Below are positions 1-8,938 of a stretch of 64,000 nucleotides of DNA, in pieces (the first letter of the stretch is position 1; each line of letters begins with the position of its first letter). The notes beneath the pieces were generated by a model. The model had not been told where the DNA came from, did not search any database, and was given only the letters and a program-made list of their open reading frames with translations. Source of the stretch: Sympetrum striolatum (lineage: Eukaryota; Arthropoda; Insecta; Odonata; Libellulidae); the NCBI GenBank assembly GCA_947579665.1, contig OX388345.1, positions 30,781,849 to 30,845,848 of the forward strand, read 5' to 3'. The translations under genes were made by a program, and so were the position numbers.

Positions 1-146
1 TTATTATAAATTATAATATAATGTAATATAAATATAACATTATTTGTAATAAATTTAAAAACCATATCAACTTATAGGTATTTCACATTGGTGTGTGTGT
101 GTGTGTGTTTTCCCCTTACAATTCATATATGTATTGTATATTTATA
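1..146. other. AT-rich flank with GT microsatellite
   Basis: This is unique AT-rich sequence. A (GT)n microsatellite of about 19 bp lies at 90-108. No gene is seen. The TA at 145-146 is the left copy of the mariner target-site duplication. Confidence 0.8.
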
Positions 147-175
147 TTAGGTGCGCAACTAAGTTCTCGCTGTTT
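147..175 (+). repeat. mariner left terminal inverted repeat
   Basis: These 29 bp are the exact reverse complement of the right terminus. They would be the transposase binding and cleavage site, and they are preceded by the TA target duplication. Confidence 0.97.
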
Positions 176-319
176 GTCAGTAGATAGCTCTAGCAGTAAG
201 AGTTGGTCGATTTTGACATATCCAAAACGTCACGAACCAAGCTTAGACATATGGTAAACAAACTGCTGCGACACATGAGTGATTTCGTTTTCGCATTATA
301 TACTTCTGGTTAAGTAAAA

Positions 320-1312
320 ATGTCTAATTTTGTGCCAAACAATCGTCATTTGCGGGAAGTGTTGATTTTCTTCTTCCATTCGAAAAAAACGGCAGCTCAA
401 GCGCATCGAGAGCTCCAAAAAGTGTACGGAAATGCTGCTCTTAGCGAAACAACATGCCGTGATTGGTTTTGTTGCTTCAAAGACGGTGATTTTGATGTTG
501 ACGACCGTCCTCGTGAAGGAAGGTCCAAAACCTTCGAAGACGCTAAATTGGAGGCCTTGCTCGAAGAGGGTTCGTGCCAAACTCAAGAAGAGCTTGCTTC
601 AGAATTAGGAGTTACCCGTCAAGCCGTTTCCAAGCGATTGCATGCGTTGGGGATGATTCAGAAGCAAGGAACTTGGGTTCCTTATGAGTTGAAGCCAAGA
701 GACGTTGAGCATCGTTTTTTCGCCTGTCAACAACTGCTCCAGCGGCAAGAAAGACATTACAGCAATCCAAAGAGGAGAAAATCTTGGGGACTACCCGGTC
801 ATGCTTCTACGTCGTCGGCTCGGCCGAATATTCACGCTGCGAAGGTTATGCTCTGCATTTGGTGGGACCAGGTTGGTGTCATTTACTATGAGCTGTTGAA
901 ACCGAGCGAAACCATCACAGGGGAACGGTATCGAACTCAATTGATGCGATTGAGCCGAGCACTGCGCGAAAAACGGCCACAGTACGAGCAGAGGCACGAA
1001 AAAGTGATTTTACTGCATGACAACGCTCGGCCTCAAGTTGCCAAGCCTGTTAAAACCTACTTGGGCACGCTCAAATGGCAAGTCCTACCCCACCCGCCAT
1101 ATTCCCCAGATATTGCGCCGTCCGATTTTTACTTGTTCCGTTTGATTGCACATGGCCTGGCTGATCAGCAGTTCAACTCATATGAAGACATCAGAAAATG
1201 GCTTGATTCGTGGATAGCCTCAAAAGACAAACACTTCTGGCGTCAAGGTATTCGAGCTCTGCCAGAAAGATGGGAAAAAGTTGTGTCTAGCGATGGGCAA
1301 TACTTTGAATGA
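320..1312 (+). CDS. mariner transposase, open frame but missing the first catalytic Asp
   Basis: This 330-residue frame would encode a cut-and-paste transposase. Residues about 5-50 form the N-terminal helix-turn-helix and about 98-111 (VTRQAVSKRLHALG) the second. WVPYEL at 119-124 is the conserved inter-domain motif. The catalytic core shows HDNARPQ with D234 and SPDIAPSD with D269, exactly 34 residues apart, as in the mariner D,D34D triad. The usual block with the first Asp (TGDE motif) is absent: at residue 144-145 the sequence runs from QRQE straight into RHYSNPKRRKSW. The frame is about 15-18 residues shorter than family members (usually about 345-350), consistent with an in-frame deletion near base 750. 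HDNARPH reads HDNARPQ here. It is probably catalytically dead but could still bind the repeats. The start at 320 is the first ATG and aligns with the family N-terminus. Confidence 0.93.
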   Translation: MSNFVPNNRHLREVLIFFFHSKKTAAQAHRELQKVYGNAALSETTCRDWFCCFKDGDFDVDDRPREGRSKTFEDAKLEALLEEGSCQTQEELASELGVTRQAVSKRLHALGMIQKQGTWVPYELKPRDVEHRFFACQQLLQRQERHYSNPKRRKSWGLPGHASTSSARPNIHAAKVMLCIWWDQVGVIYYELLKPSETITGERYRTQLMRLSRALREKRPQYEQRHEKVILLHDNARPQVAKPVKTYLGTLKWQVLPHPPYSPDIAPSDFYLFRLIAHGLADQQFNSYEDIRKWLDSWIASKDKHFWRQGIRALPERWEKVVSSDGQYFE

Positions 1313-1359
1313 TTCAGATATAAGAGTTTTTTTATAATAAAGTTACATTTTTATCGAAA

Positions 1360-1388
1360 AAACAGCGAGAACTTAGTTGCGCACCTAA
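1360..1388 (-). repeat. mariner right terminal inverted repeat
   Basis: This is a perfect 29-bp inverted copy of 147-175, followed by TA at 1389-1390. Confidence 0.97.
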
Positions 1389-1390
1389 TA

Positions 1391-2700
1391 TATTTGAATT
1401 TTTATATAATTTTATCATTTTTTATTTATGAATGCTTATTTTGTATGAATTTTTTTGATTAATTTCTATATATGTTAACGTCGCCATCTGTCAGGGCGAC
1501 TAACTACGGCGGTTTTATATAATAAATAATTAAATAAAATCATAGATTGAAACTTGACTGGGTGGTAGGATGCCATCAGAGAGATGTTATGAAAGTTAAG
1601 TATTCTACTCGTTACGGTTCATCTTAATCGATATCTTAAGTTGTGTATATTAATGGGCATCTAAAAGCGTGAACTCAACGAAAGCATGTCTCGAAAGAAG
1701 CAGGAAGTTGAATCAAATTTTGAATACTATTAGAAACGGTTTTTGAGAACTTGTGTATATTTATGAATCTGGTTCGCAATGTATCAGAACTGTCCTACTT
1801 ATCAAATATCAAAACCCTCAACTTAGAAGTTTAAGCAATTTCTGTTGAATCTGGATCTGGATGAATGTTGAATCCGATAAAATCTTGAGTTACAGCAAGC
1901 GCCTGGGTCAATGCATCAAAATCAAATTTTTCCTTAGGATTACTTTACCTTCCAACTCTATCCTCCCTAAACGTTAGCTAAATGGGAGTAAATCTAAATT
2001 TTCGCGAATGACTGCTCGAGTTGCGTGATTCATTAGCCAGAGGTTCTATTTTAAAATGATTGTCTTGTAGATTCCCCAATAAGGTGCCTAATGCGTAAGA
2101 TATTAAAATAATAAAAATAGTCTCTAAAATAGCGGTGCATCTTTGGTTTGTGTGTACGTACATAGTTGTACTTATATTTCAATATCTTGGATATTAATGA
2201 AGATGAAAACTACTCTGAATGATACTTCTTAACAGGATAATCTACTTAGTAGAAACTCCACACCTCGTTGCAACCTTTTAAAAATAAATTTTTAATCATT
2301 TGTTAATTTATGAATAATATTTGTAATGTTTAAAGCATTTCGTAAATTTATGAACGTATTTTTTAGTATTCGTCATTGTATTACTTTCAATTTGAAATTG
2401 TTCTCTCGTATAATGTTTTGGGAACAAAAATGTACTTATTTTTCAGGTCTTATTGGCATACCCCAGTGCTAATAAAACAATATTAGTAATAAATTAGACT
2501 GAATTTAAGAGAAACAACGTAATCTTGAGATTTAATGGTTTATAAATTGTGATTTTGAAGATATTTACATGGTCTTACGAAACTTCAGAGTACATACATT
2601 GAATTTATTGATTTACAAAATGCCACCGCAGTCAGACGAAAGTCTGGTGTCAGTCACTAAAATGAAGTCGCTTAGAGTTCAGGCATAAATTACGTACCCT
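1391..2700. other. unique AT-rich sequence, no gene recognised
   Basis: No coding frame resembles a known protein, and only short chance frames occur. No repeat structure is evident. Confidence 0.6.
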
Positions 2701-2714
2701 ACTCCTCAGGGGAG

Positions 2715-2720
2715 AAAAAA
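2715..2720 (-). terminator. Pol III terminator of tRNA-Ile
   Basis: Six A residues on the plus strand form TTTTTT on the minus strand, starting a few bases after the tRNA 3' end. This is a standard RNA polymerase III stop. Confidence 0.9.
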
Positions 2721-2722
2721 CT

Positions 2723-2812
2723 TGCTCCAGGTGAGGCTCGAACTCACAACCCCGGCATAGCTCGGACACTGTCATATAAGTACCGTGCGCTAACCAATTG
2801 CGCCACTGGAGC
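2723..2812 (-). tRNA. tRNA-Ile (anticodon UAU) with 16-nt intron
   Basis: Read on the minus strand the sequence folds as a full cloverleaf. The acceptor is GCTCCAG/CTGGAGC with discriminator A, the D stem GCGC/GCGC, the anticodon stem CGGTA/TGCCG, the variable loop GGGTT and the T arm GTGAG-TTCGAGC-CTCAC. The loop reads CTTATA before the intron, giving anticodon TAT at 2776-2778. A 16-nt intron (2759-2774) interrupts the loop after position 37, the canonical site. tRNA-Ile(UAU) genes of animals usually carry an intron. The A box is at 2794-2805 and the B box at 2735-2745. It decodes AUA. Stems are undamaged, so it is probably functional. The Helitron array begins 65 bp upstream of its 5' end. 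Confidence 0.95.
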
Positions 2813-2853
2813 GCGTTGAAATCGGACGAAATTTTTGTATAACTCTTGCACAA

Positions 2854-2873
2854 TCTTATCTTATCTTATCTTA
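2854..2873 (+). repeat. (TCTTA)4 microsatellite
   Basis: Four pentamer copies sit directly at the outer 5' border of the Helitron array, between it and the tRNA gene. They may have been the insertion target, or may have arisen by slippage at the border. Confidence 0.85.
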
Positions 2874-3034
2874 TATATCTATAAAAATGCCTGTATGTTT
2901 GTTTGTATGTATGTATGTATGTATATTCCAGATAATCTCCAAAACTAGATGTCGCACAATGTTTTAACTTTTAACATCATTAAAAGTTTTTCCGGCGATG
3001 ATGCAGTGGTAATTTTTATTTGCCTAAAGTCCAC

Positions 3035-3045
3035 AGTTCGAACCC
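3035..3045 (+). promoter_or_regulatory. Pol III B-box-like motif inside the Helitron
   Basis: AGTTCGAACCC resembles the tRNA B box, and an A-box-like TGATGCAGTGG lies at 2999-3009. The corresponding sites in the other units read GGTTCGAATCC or GGTTCGAACCC. This may be the remnant of a tRNA-derived sequence taken up by the element. No cloverleaf can be drawn, and transcription is not shown. Confidence 0.4.
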
Positions 3046-3429
3046 AGACGAGTAAAACAGTTTGCATAAGAAATACACGTAAAGTTCATTTTTTTCGTTG
3101 CATGGTTTATTTAATTTGCAAAAATAAATTAGAAAGAACAATCGTAAGAAGCCGAAACTAGCATCAAAAGAAGGAAATTAGAATAAAGATTCTTATTTTG
3201 GTCGAGAAATATCGTTTGAGATTCGAAATTGCGAGAATTTCGATAAAATATACGAAAATTTCGACTAAATTTCCATGCGTAAACAAACCCATTCCCTTGA
3301 CGATATAAATTTTTAAAAATTCGAATTTTGTTGACGAGTCTGTAGCAACCAAGTTTTATTTATATCAATGTAATTGTTTACCGTCTTTTTCGTAAAATGA
3401 ATGAGTTTTCTAACAGTGGTTTACTGAAA

Positions 3430-3642
3430 ATGGATTTCTGTCGATCAATTCAACTGGTTGCGTATAAATATCCTGGTACGTTGCGTAAGTTTTGAAGTAT
3501 ATTTTTCCGAATTAAGTATTAAATCTAATCTATTTGCAGTGATGTATATTTAGCGATTGACGGGAATTGACTTAGCGAAGAACGTAAAGATTTCCCAGAT
3601 TCGGTGTTTGTAATCTTTGAAGAGTTGAACGGCGAGTTGTAA
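3430..3642 (+). pseudogene. exon-intron-exon-like cargo, unit 1 copy
   Basis: An ATG-started piece (3430-3484) is followed by a 55-nt candidate intron (3485-3539) with donor GTAAGT and acceptor TTTGCAG, then a second piece (3540-3642). Splice signals are intact here, but small indels give the second piece an early stop. The same arrangement in unit 2 keeps the frame. The likely source is a host gene captured by the Helitron. Product not recognised with certainty; see the unit 2 copy. Confidence 0.4.
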
Positions 3643-4360
3643 AGTGGTAGCAAACCTCCAGCATCGTATGATAGACCAAAAAGGTAGAGAAATTTTATTT
3701 TATTACATGCAGAATATAAAAATTGATTTAATCGTTTTTTTTAAGTGCTTCCAATCCATATATATTTACTATCCTTCTGTTAATGGTGTTTAATTTTTGT
3801 TCCTATTTTGACTTTATGATAACTTCTGTGTTTTTTGTGTTCCGTGTTTATGTTACACATTTTAAGATTGAGATACGAGTCAGCTCCGTATAAACTTACT
3901 TTCCCCAAGAAAATTTCATCGGTGGTTATTAGGTTATATATAATTTATTTCAGCACCTAATTTATGTGTAATATTTTATTACTTTGCCTCCCTGTACCTG
4001 TATGAAAATTTATCTTTAAAGGTGGTACTTATTGTCTTAATGTGATCTTAGAATATATTTTAGACGACTAAAACAACTTGCATAAGAAATACATGTAAAG
4101 TTCATTTTTTTCGTTGCATGGTTCATTTCTTTTGCAAAACTGAATTAGAAAGAATAGTCGTAGGAAGTCGAAACTAGCATCAAAAGAAGGAAAATAGAAT
4201 TAAGATTCTTATTTTGGTCGAGAAATATCGTTTGCGATTCGAAATTACGAGAATTTTGATAAAATATACGAAAATTTTGTCTAAATTTCCGTGTAATAAA
4301 CAACCCATTCCGTTGTCGATCAAAGCCATTGTTGATTTCGAACTCATGCGTGATTCCATA

Positions 4361-4663
4361 ATGGCGGATCAATGACCAGTTAAAATTAAATTTGAAAATA
4401 AGAGTTGAAGGTTTATGAAGAAGAAAAAATTGAATGACATTTTAAGATTTTTTTGTGACAAACAATATCCTGTGAAGAAACGCATGTTGAAAGGTACGGA
4501 CATTTTTCTATTGATTTTTTCAATTTTCTTTAAGCGTCTGTGACAACCGAGTTTTGTTTATGATAACGTGATTGTTTACTGAATATTCAGTGAAATTCGT
4601 ACGTTGGAAGAATTTGCATTCTCGCTGTCAATTCCACTGATTTAAAATAGTAACGCGGTAAGT
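4361..4663 (+). pseudogene. second exon-like cargo block, unit 1 copy
   Basis: A piece starting ATGGCGGATCAATG runs to a GTACG donor-like site. A polypyrimidine run and ...TTCAG at 4589-4590 then precede a short piece (4591-4657) that ends at GTAAGT (4658-4663). The last part (CTGTCAATTCCACTG ... GTAAGTTG) parallels 3433-3490, so the block looks like a diverged duplicate of the same captured gene region. Stops and frameshifts are present in all units. Function is unknown. Confidence 0.3.
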
Positions 4664-4883
4664 TGTGGATCTCTCTCATATTATTTTTGATTTTAGACGG
4701 AAATTACCGACGTCTTTATTTCTTATATTTAATCGGTCTTTGTTTTCATTAAGTTTTGAGCGACGAGTGGTCAGGAGCGAATAAGTAACATCTCAAAGCT
4801 GCCTAAAAAGGTAAAGCGATTTCAATTTTCTGTAGACCGCATAAAATCTAAGATATTGTAGTAGAATGAGTAATCCCTTACTT

Positions 4884-4970
4884 CAGGGGTTTACAAACTA
4901 CTGCCCGCGGGCCGCATCTGCTGTTTGGTAGTTAATGCGGCCCTCGGGCTGAAAAGTTTGGAGACCCCTG
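4884..4970. mobile_element. hAT-like MITE (87 bp) nested in Helitron unit 1
   Basis: The termini are CAGGGGT...ACCCCTG, with inverted arms of about 35 bp (TTACAAACTACTGCCCGCGGGCC against GGCCCTCGGGCTGAAAAGTTTG). Flanking 8-bp sequences CCTTACTT and CCCTACTT differ by one base, as expected for a hAT target duplication. There is hardly any interior, so it is a non-autonomous miniature. Degraded copies sit at the same place in units 2 and 3. Confidence 0.75.
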
Positions 4971-6594
4971 CCCTACTTGAAACGCAATATATCGTGGATA
5001 TCATATACACAAATATGATAGTTTTTGAAATTATTTATCAGTTTTTCAATCACTACTGGATGAAGTCTATTCTACTGCACTATCATACTATGCTATTTAG
5101 TATTGAAAATTCTTACTGCAACATATGTAAAAACGTTTAAAAAACTTATGTAACATTAATGGTCGGTAGTGTAATGTATATTTTGCGTTGGTTATAACTG
5201 TAATCTTCACATAAATGGCTTTGTCTTTTCATTATATTGTTTATCAGTTTCAATATTATGAAATTACATGATTTTATGTACTGTTGATTCTTTAAAGTGA
5301 AAAGTTCTGTTTTTTTCGAATCCGTGCAGAAGTATCTAATACTGCTCAAATTAAAGCTGCAGTAGCAATATCAGTGTTCAAATATAATTAAGAGCATCGT
5401 GATCAACTTACTGATTTATGCATTTCTTTATGAATATTAAATATGATTTACCTAGGTATTTACTGGACGGAGTGTCATGTCGAAATAAAACTCTGATATT
5501 GAAAAAAGCTAACCCAAATGTCAATATTTAACATACTGTACGCTGAAATTTATTAACTTTACCTCAGCGGAAGAATAGGTTATAATTCTTACACATCTTG
5601 AACATAAGTTTGTTTTTCGGATAAGAAACTATACAGATAACCACAAAATGTAAATTTACTTAGGCCACTATTCACCTTCTCAACGGAGGTAGGTGGTATC
5701 TTTATTTATAAATTACTGTGAAGATTCTACGCTGAATGTATTTAGGGGGTTAAGGAAATAATTCATCTTAAAAGTTATTCATTAGTTACTGGAGAAGGAA
5801 TTATTATATCGGACCATTTGCATTGCCGGTATTTTCCCCTGTCATACGTCACTCTCGGAGTACATAAATAAATCTTAAAATCTTAACCAAGTCCCGTACA
5901 CGGACATATCGGCAAAGTGTTTACCGAGATCAAACTGGCATTTTTCGAAGCCTTATTGGATCCAAAAGGAACTTCACATATTCCTGACATATTTCTATGT
6001 GAGACTGTCAATGTTATTAATCGATCGAAAATATTTTCAGAAACAAAATAATTGCAAATATTAAACATCGTTAACATCACGATCTATTTAGGTTTGTAAT
6101 CAAATACTTTACTGCTCACTTAACCCAATACACTTATAATATAATGAATCTCGGCTTAAAAGCATAGTTCCACAGACTGATTTCGGTAAAGTTGTTGCTC
6201 TATAGTCATGGCTTTTATCGTTCCGTCTAATATGGCGTTATATCTTACACTTAATCATTCCCGAGATCTACGACTTCGTTCCTGGGCATTAATTAACATA
6301 CCACTTCATTTTGTACGTGTCACGAATTCTCACTAACAACCTCATGTTATAAGTATAACCAAGATAAAACAATGAAACATACCTTCTGGTTCCATGATGC
6401 ACCATTTCTTATTTAATGTCTATAGTTTTTTTCTTCAAGCAAGAAATATAACAATGACTTATTTGTCCATTCTCGGAATCACACTTATTCAGTTACTAAA
6501 GATATCCTCTCAATGATGACCGGTCGAAAGTTTGCGGCTTCATTCGGCGTAGAAAGAAGAAAACTGCTCCTTAGTAGATTTGGGGGGAATGTCA

Positions 6595-6790
6595 GCGGGG
6601 AAGAAGCTATTATGTAAACTCACTTTCATACGTAGATACGTTTTAATACATTGTTACCGAAAAGCTCATTCGCTACATCAACCTGCCTTTAGGAGATATA
6701 AGCCAGAAAGGAAGAAGCTATATGTATGCCTCACTTTTGTACGTAGATACATGTGGATACATTTTCACGGAAAAGCTCATTCAGCTATAA
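6595..6790 (+). repeat. subterminal direct duplication in Helitron unit 1
   Basis: Two copies of about 110 bp share GGAAGAAGCTAT, CGTAGATAC and GGAAAAGCTCATTC-like blocks. The same paired arrangement recurs in units 2 (10530-10720) and 3 (14490-14680), so it predates the array. Confidence 0.65.
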
Positions 6791-6979
6791 AAACCTGCAC
6801 GCATCTCATTCAAACTATATGAGATTAAATATTAAGTTGATACAGCTTTTTAGACTTAATTGTAACTTACATTTCGTGGTATATATGTTTGGAAAGTCTG
6901 GTATTCGCTATTTACCAACAATTATGGAGAATTTGTTACGATCAAGGTTATTACACTGATATTTATGAAATTAAATATC

Positions 6980-6998
6980 CCCGTTGACAATCAACGGG
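6980..6998 (+). repeat. Helitron 3' terminal hairpin, unit 1
   Basis: CCCGTTGA and TCAACGGG form an 8-bp perfect stem with a 3-nt loop. CTAG follows 8 bases later. This is the presumed termination signal of rolling-circle transposition. Confidence 0.9.
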
Positions 6999-7555
6999 CA
7001 CTTCTGCTAGTATATATATAAAAATGGATGTTTGTTTGTATGTTTGTATGTTCCAGATAATCTCGAAAACTAGACGTCACACGATGTTCTAACTTTTAAC
7101 ATCATTAAATGTATTCCCTGGGATGATCAAGTGGTACTTTTAATTTTCCTAAAGTCCACGGTTCGAATCCAGACGATTAAAACAGTTTGCATAAGAAATA
7201 CACGTAAAGTTCATTTTTTTCGTTGCATGATTCGTTTCTTTTACAAAACTAAATTAGAAAAAACAGTCGTAGGAAGTCGAAATTAGCATCAAAAGAAGGG
7301 AAATAGAATAAAGATTCTTATTTTGGTCGTGAAATATCGTTTGCGACTCGAAATTGCGAGAATTTTGATAAAATATACGAAAATTTTGTCTAAATTTCCA
7401 TGTAGTAAACAACTCATTCCCTTGACGATATAATTTTTTTTAAATTCGAATTTTGTTGACGAGTCTGTAGCAACCAAGTTTTATTTACATCAACTTAATT
7501 GTTTACCGTCTTTTTCGTAAAATGAAATGAGATTTATAACAGTGGTTTACTGAAA

Positions 7556-7766
7556 ATGGATTTCTGTCGATCAATTCAACTGGTTGCGTATAAATATCCT
7601 GGTACGTTGCGTAAGTTTTGAAGTATATTCTTCTGAATTAAGTACTAGATCTAATCTCTTTGCAATGATGTATTTAGCGATTGACGGGAATGGAGTTAGC
7701 GAAGAACGTAAAGATTTCCCAGATTCGGTGTTTGTAATCTTTGAAGAGTTGAACGGCGAGTTGTAA
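7556..7766 (+). pseudogene. captured exon pair with open frame (CIDE-N-like?), unit 2
   Basis: Exon-like 1 (7556-7610) encodes MDFCRSIQLVAYKYPGTL. A 55-nt candidate intron (7611-7665) starts with GTAAGT but ends in AA where unit 1 has AG. Exon-like 2 (7666-7766) encodes YLAIDGNGVSEE, then KDFPDSVFVIFEELNG, up to a TAA. Joined at these borders the frame is continuous. An IDG-type turn, an acidic stretch, then F-PDSVFVIFEE resembles the second half of a CIDE-N domain (the DFF40/DFF45 and Drep family of apoptotic DNA-fragmentation proteins). That assignment is my weak inference from pattern memory. The exon borders, repeated in several units, are directly visible. Confidence 0.4.
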
Positions 7767-8859
7767 AGTTGTAGCAAACCTCGAGCATCGTATGATAGAC
7801 CAAAAAGGTAAAGAAATTTTATTTTATTACATGCAGAATATAAAAATTGATTCAATCGTTGTTTTTAAGTGCTTCCACTCCATATTCATTTACTATCCTT
7901 CTGTTATTGGTGTTTAATTTTTGTTTCTATTTTGACATTGCGATTACTTTTGTGGTTCGTGTTTATGTTACACATTTTAAGATTGAGATACCAGTCAGTT
8001 CCAAAATACATTTACTTTCCATGTAGAATATTCATCGTTGGTTATTTGAGTGAAATGTAATTTATTTCTGTCATTTACGTTTAATGCTTGATTCATTTGG
8101 CCCCTTTGTACCTGTATGAAAATGTAACTTTAAACGTGGTACTGCTTATCCTAATGTGATCTAAGAATATATACATACTGTATATATTTCAAAACAAGGG
8201 AAATAGAATAAAGATTTAGATATTTTGGCTGAGAAATATCGTATGCGATTTGAAATTGCAAGAATTTTGATAAAGTATACGAAAATTCCGTCTAAATTTT
8301 CTAAAGAAGAAGACATGGCGGATTAAACTGGACATGGCCAGTTAAAATAAATTTTGAAAATAAGAGTTGAAGATTTATGATGAAGAAAAAATTGAAAGGC
8401 ATTTTATATTTTTTTTGTGACAAACAATATCCTGTGAAGAAACGCACGTTGAAGGGTACGAAAATTTTTTCATTGATTTTTTCAATTTTCTTTAAGCGTC
8501 TGTGAAAACCGAGTTTTGTTTATGGTAACGTAATTGTTAACTGAATTTTCAGTGAAATAAAACGATTTTGAAATTCGTACGTTGATAGAATTTGCATTCT
8601 CGCTGTCAATTCCAGTGATTTAAAATAATAATGTGGTAAGTTGTGGACATCTCTCATATTATTTTTGAGTTTTGACGGAAATTACGGACGTCCTTATTTC
8701 TTATGTTTAATCGGTCTTTGTTTTCTTTTAAATTTTGAGCGACGAGTGGTCAGGAGCGAATAAGTAACATTTCAAAGCCTAAAAAGGTAAAGGGATTTCA
8801 GTTATCTGTAGACCGCAAAAAATCTACGATATTGTAGTAGAATGGGTAATCTCTTACTT

Positions 8860-8938
8860 CAATCCAAATCCAAACTACTGCCCGCGGGACGCATCTACTG
8901 TTTGTTAGTTAATAAAGCTGAAAAGTTTGGAGACCCCT
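8860..8938. mobile_element. degraded hAT-like MITE in Helitron unit 2
   Basis: This matches the 4884-4970 MITE, but the left end reads CAATCCAAATCC instead of CAGGGGTTTAC and several bases are missing in the middle and at the right end. The same damage occurs in unit 3. Confidence 0.6.

Larger units (their letters stand above)
147..1388 (+). mobile_element. mariner (Tc1/mariner) DNA transposon, almost intact
   Basis: Perfect 29-bp terminal inverted repeats (147-175 and 1360-1388, starting TTAGGTGCGCAA) are bounded by a TA dinucleotide on each side (145-146 and 1389-1390), the target duplication of this superfamily. The 1242-bp length and the single central transposase frame are normal for mariner. 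Perfect inverted repeats and an uninterrupted frame suggest a fairly recent insertion. The transposase lacks a catalytic segment, so this copy was probably mobilised by a complete relative. I did not assign the subfamily. Confidence 0.97.
2878..7010 (+). mobile_element. Helitron unit 1 (non-autonomous), most complete
   Basis: The unit starts with TC followed by TATAAAAATGCCTG and a GTAT-rich stretch. It ends with an 8-bp hairpin (6980-6998), 8 bases, then CTAG at 7007-7010. A 5' TC plus a 3' hairpin and CTRR is the Helitron signature. No Rep or helicase coding is seen, so it is non-autonomous. Contents in order: a tRNA-like B box (3035-3045), a segment around 3060-3310 partly duplicated at 4070-4330, exon-like pieces (3430-3642 and 4361-4663), a full hAT-like MITE (4884-4970), a long AT-rich part, and two direct copies of about 110 bp near 6595-6790. 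It aligns with units 2 and 3 nearly throughout but is more diverged from them than they are from each other. Confidence 0.85.

Noticed and set aside
2650..2853. 67-codon minus-strand frame
   Set aside because: It is read straight through the tRNA-Ile gene, whose cloverleaf explains the sequence.
7869..8060. Hydrophobic 63-codon frame repeated in Helitron units 2 and 3 (also 11784-11999)
   Set aside because: Repeated only because the units are copies; unit 1 breaks it, and the composition is that of AT-rich noncoding DNA.
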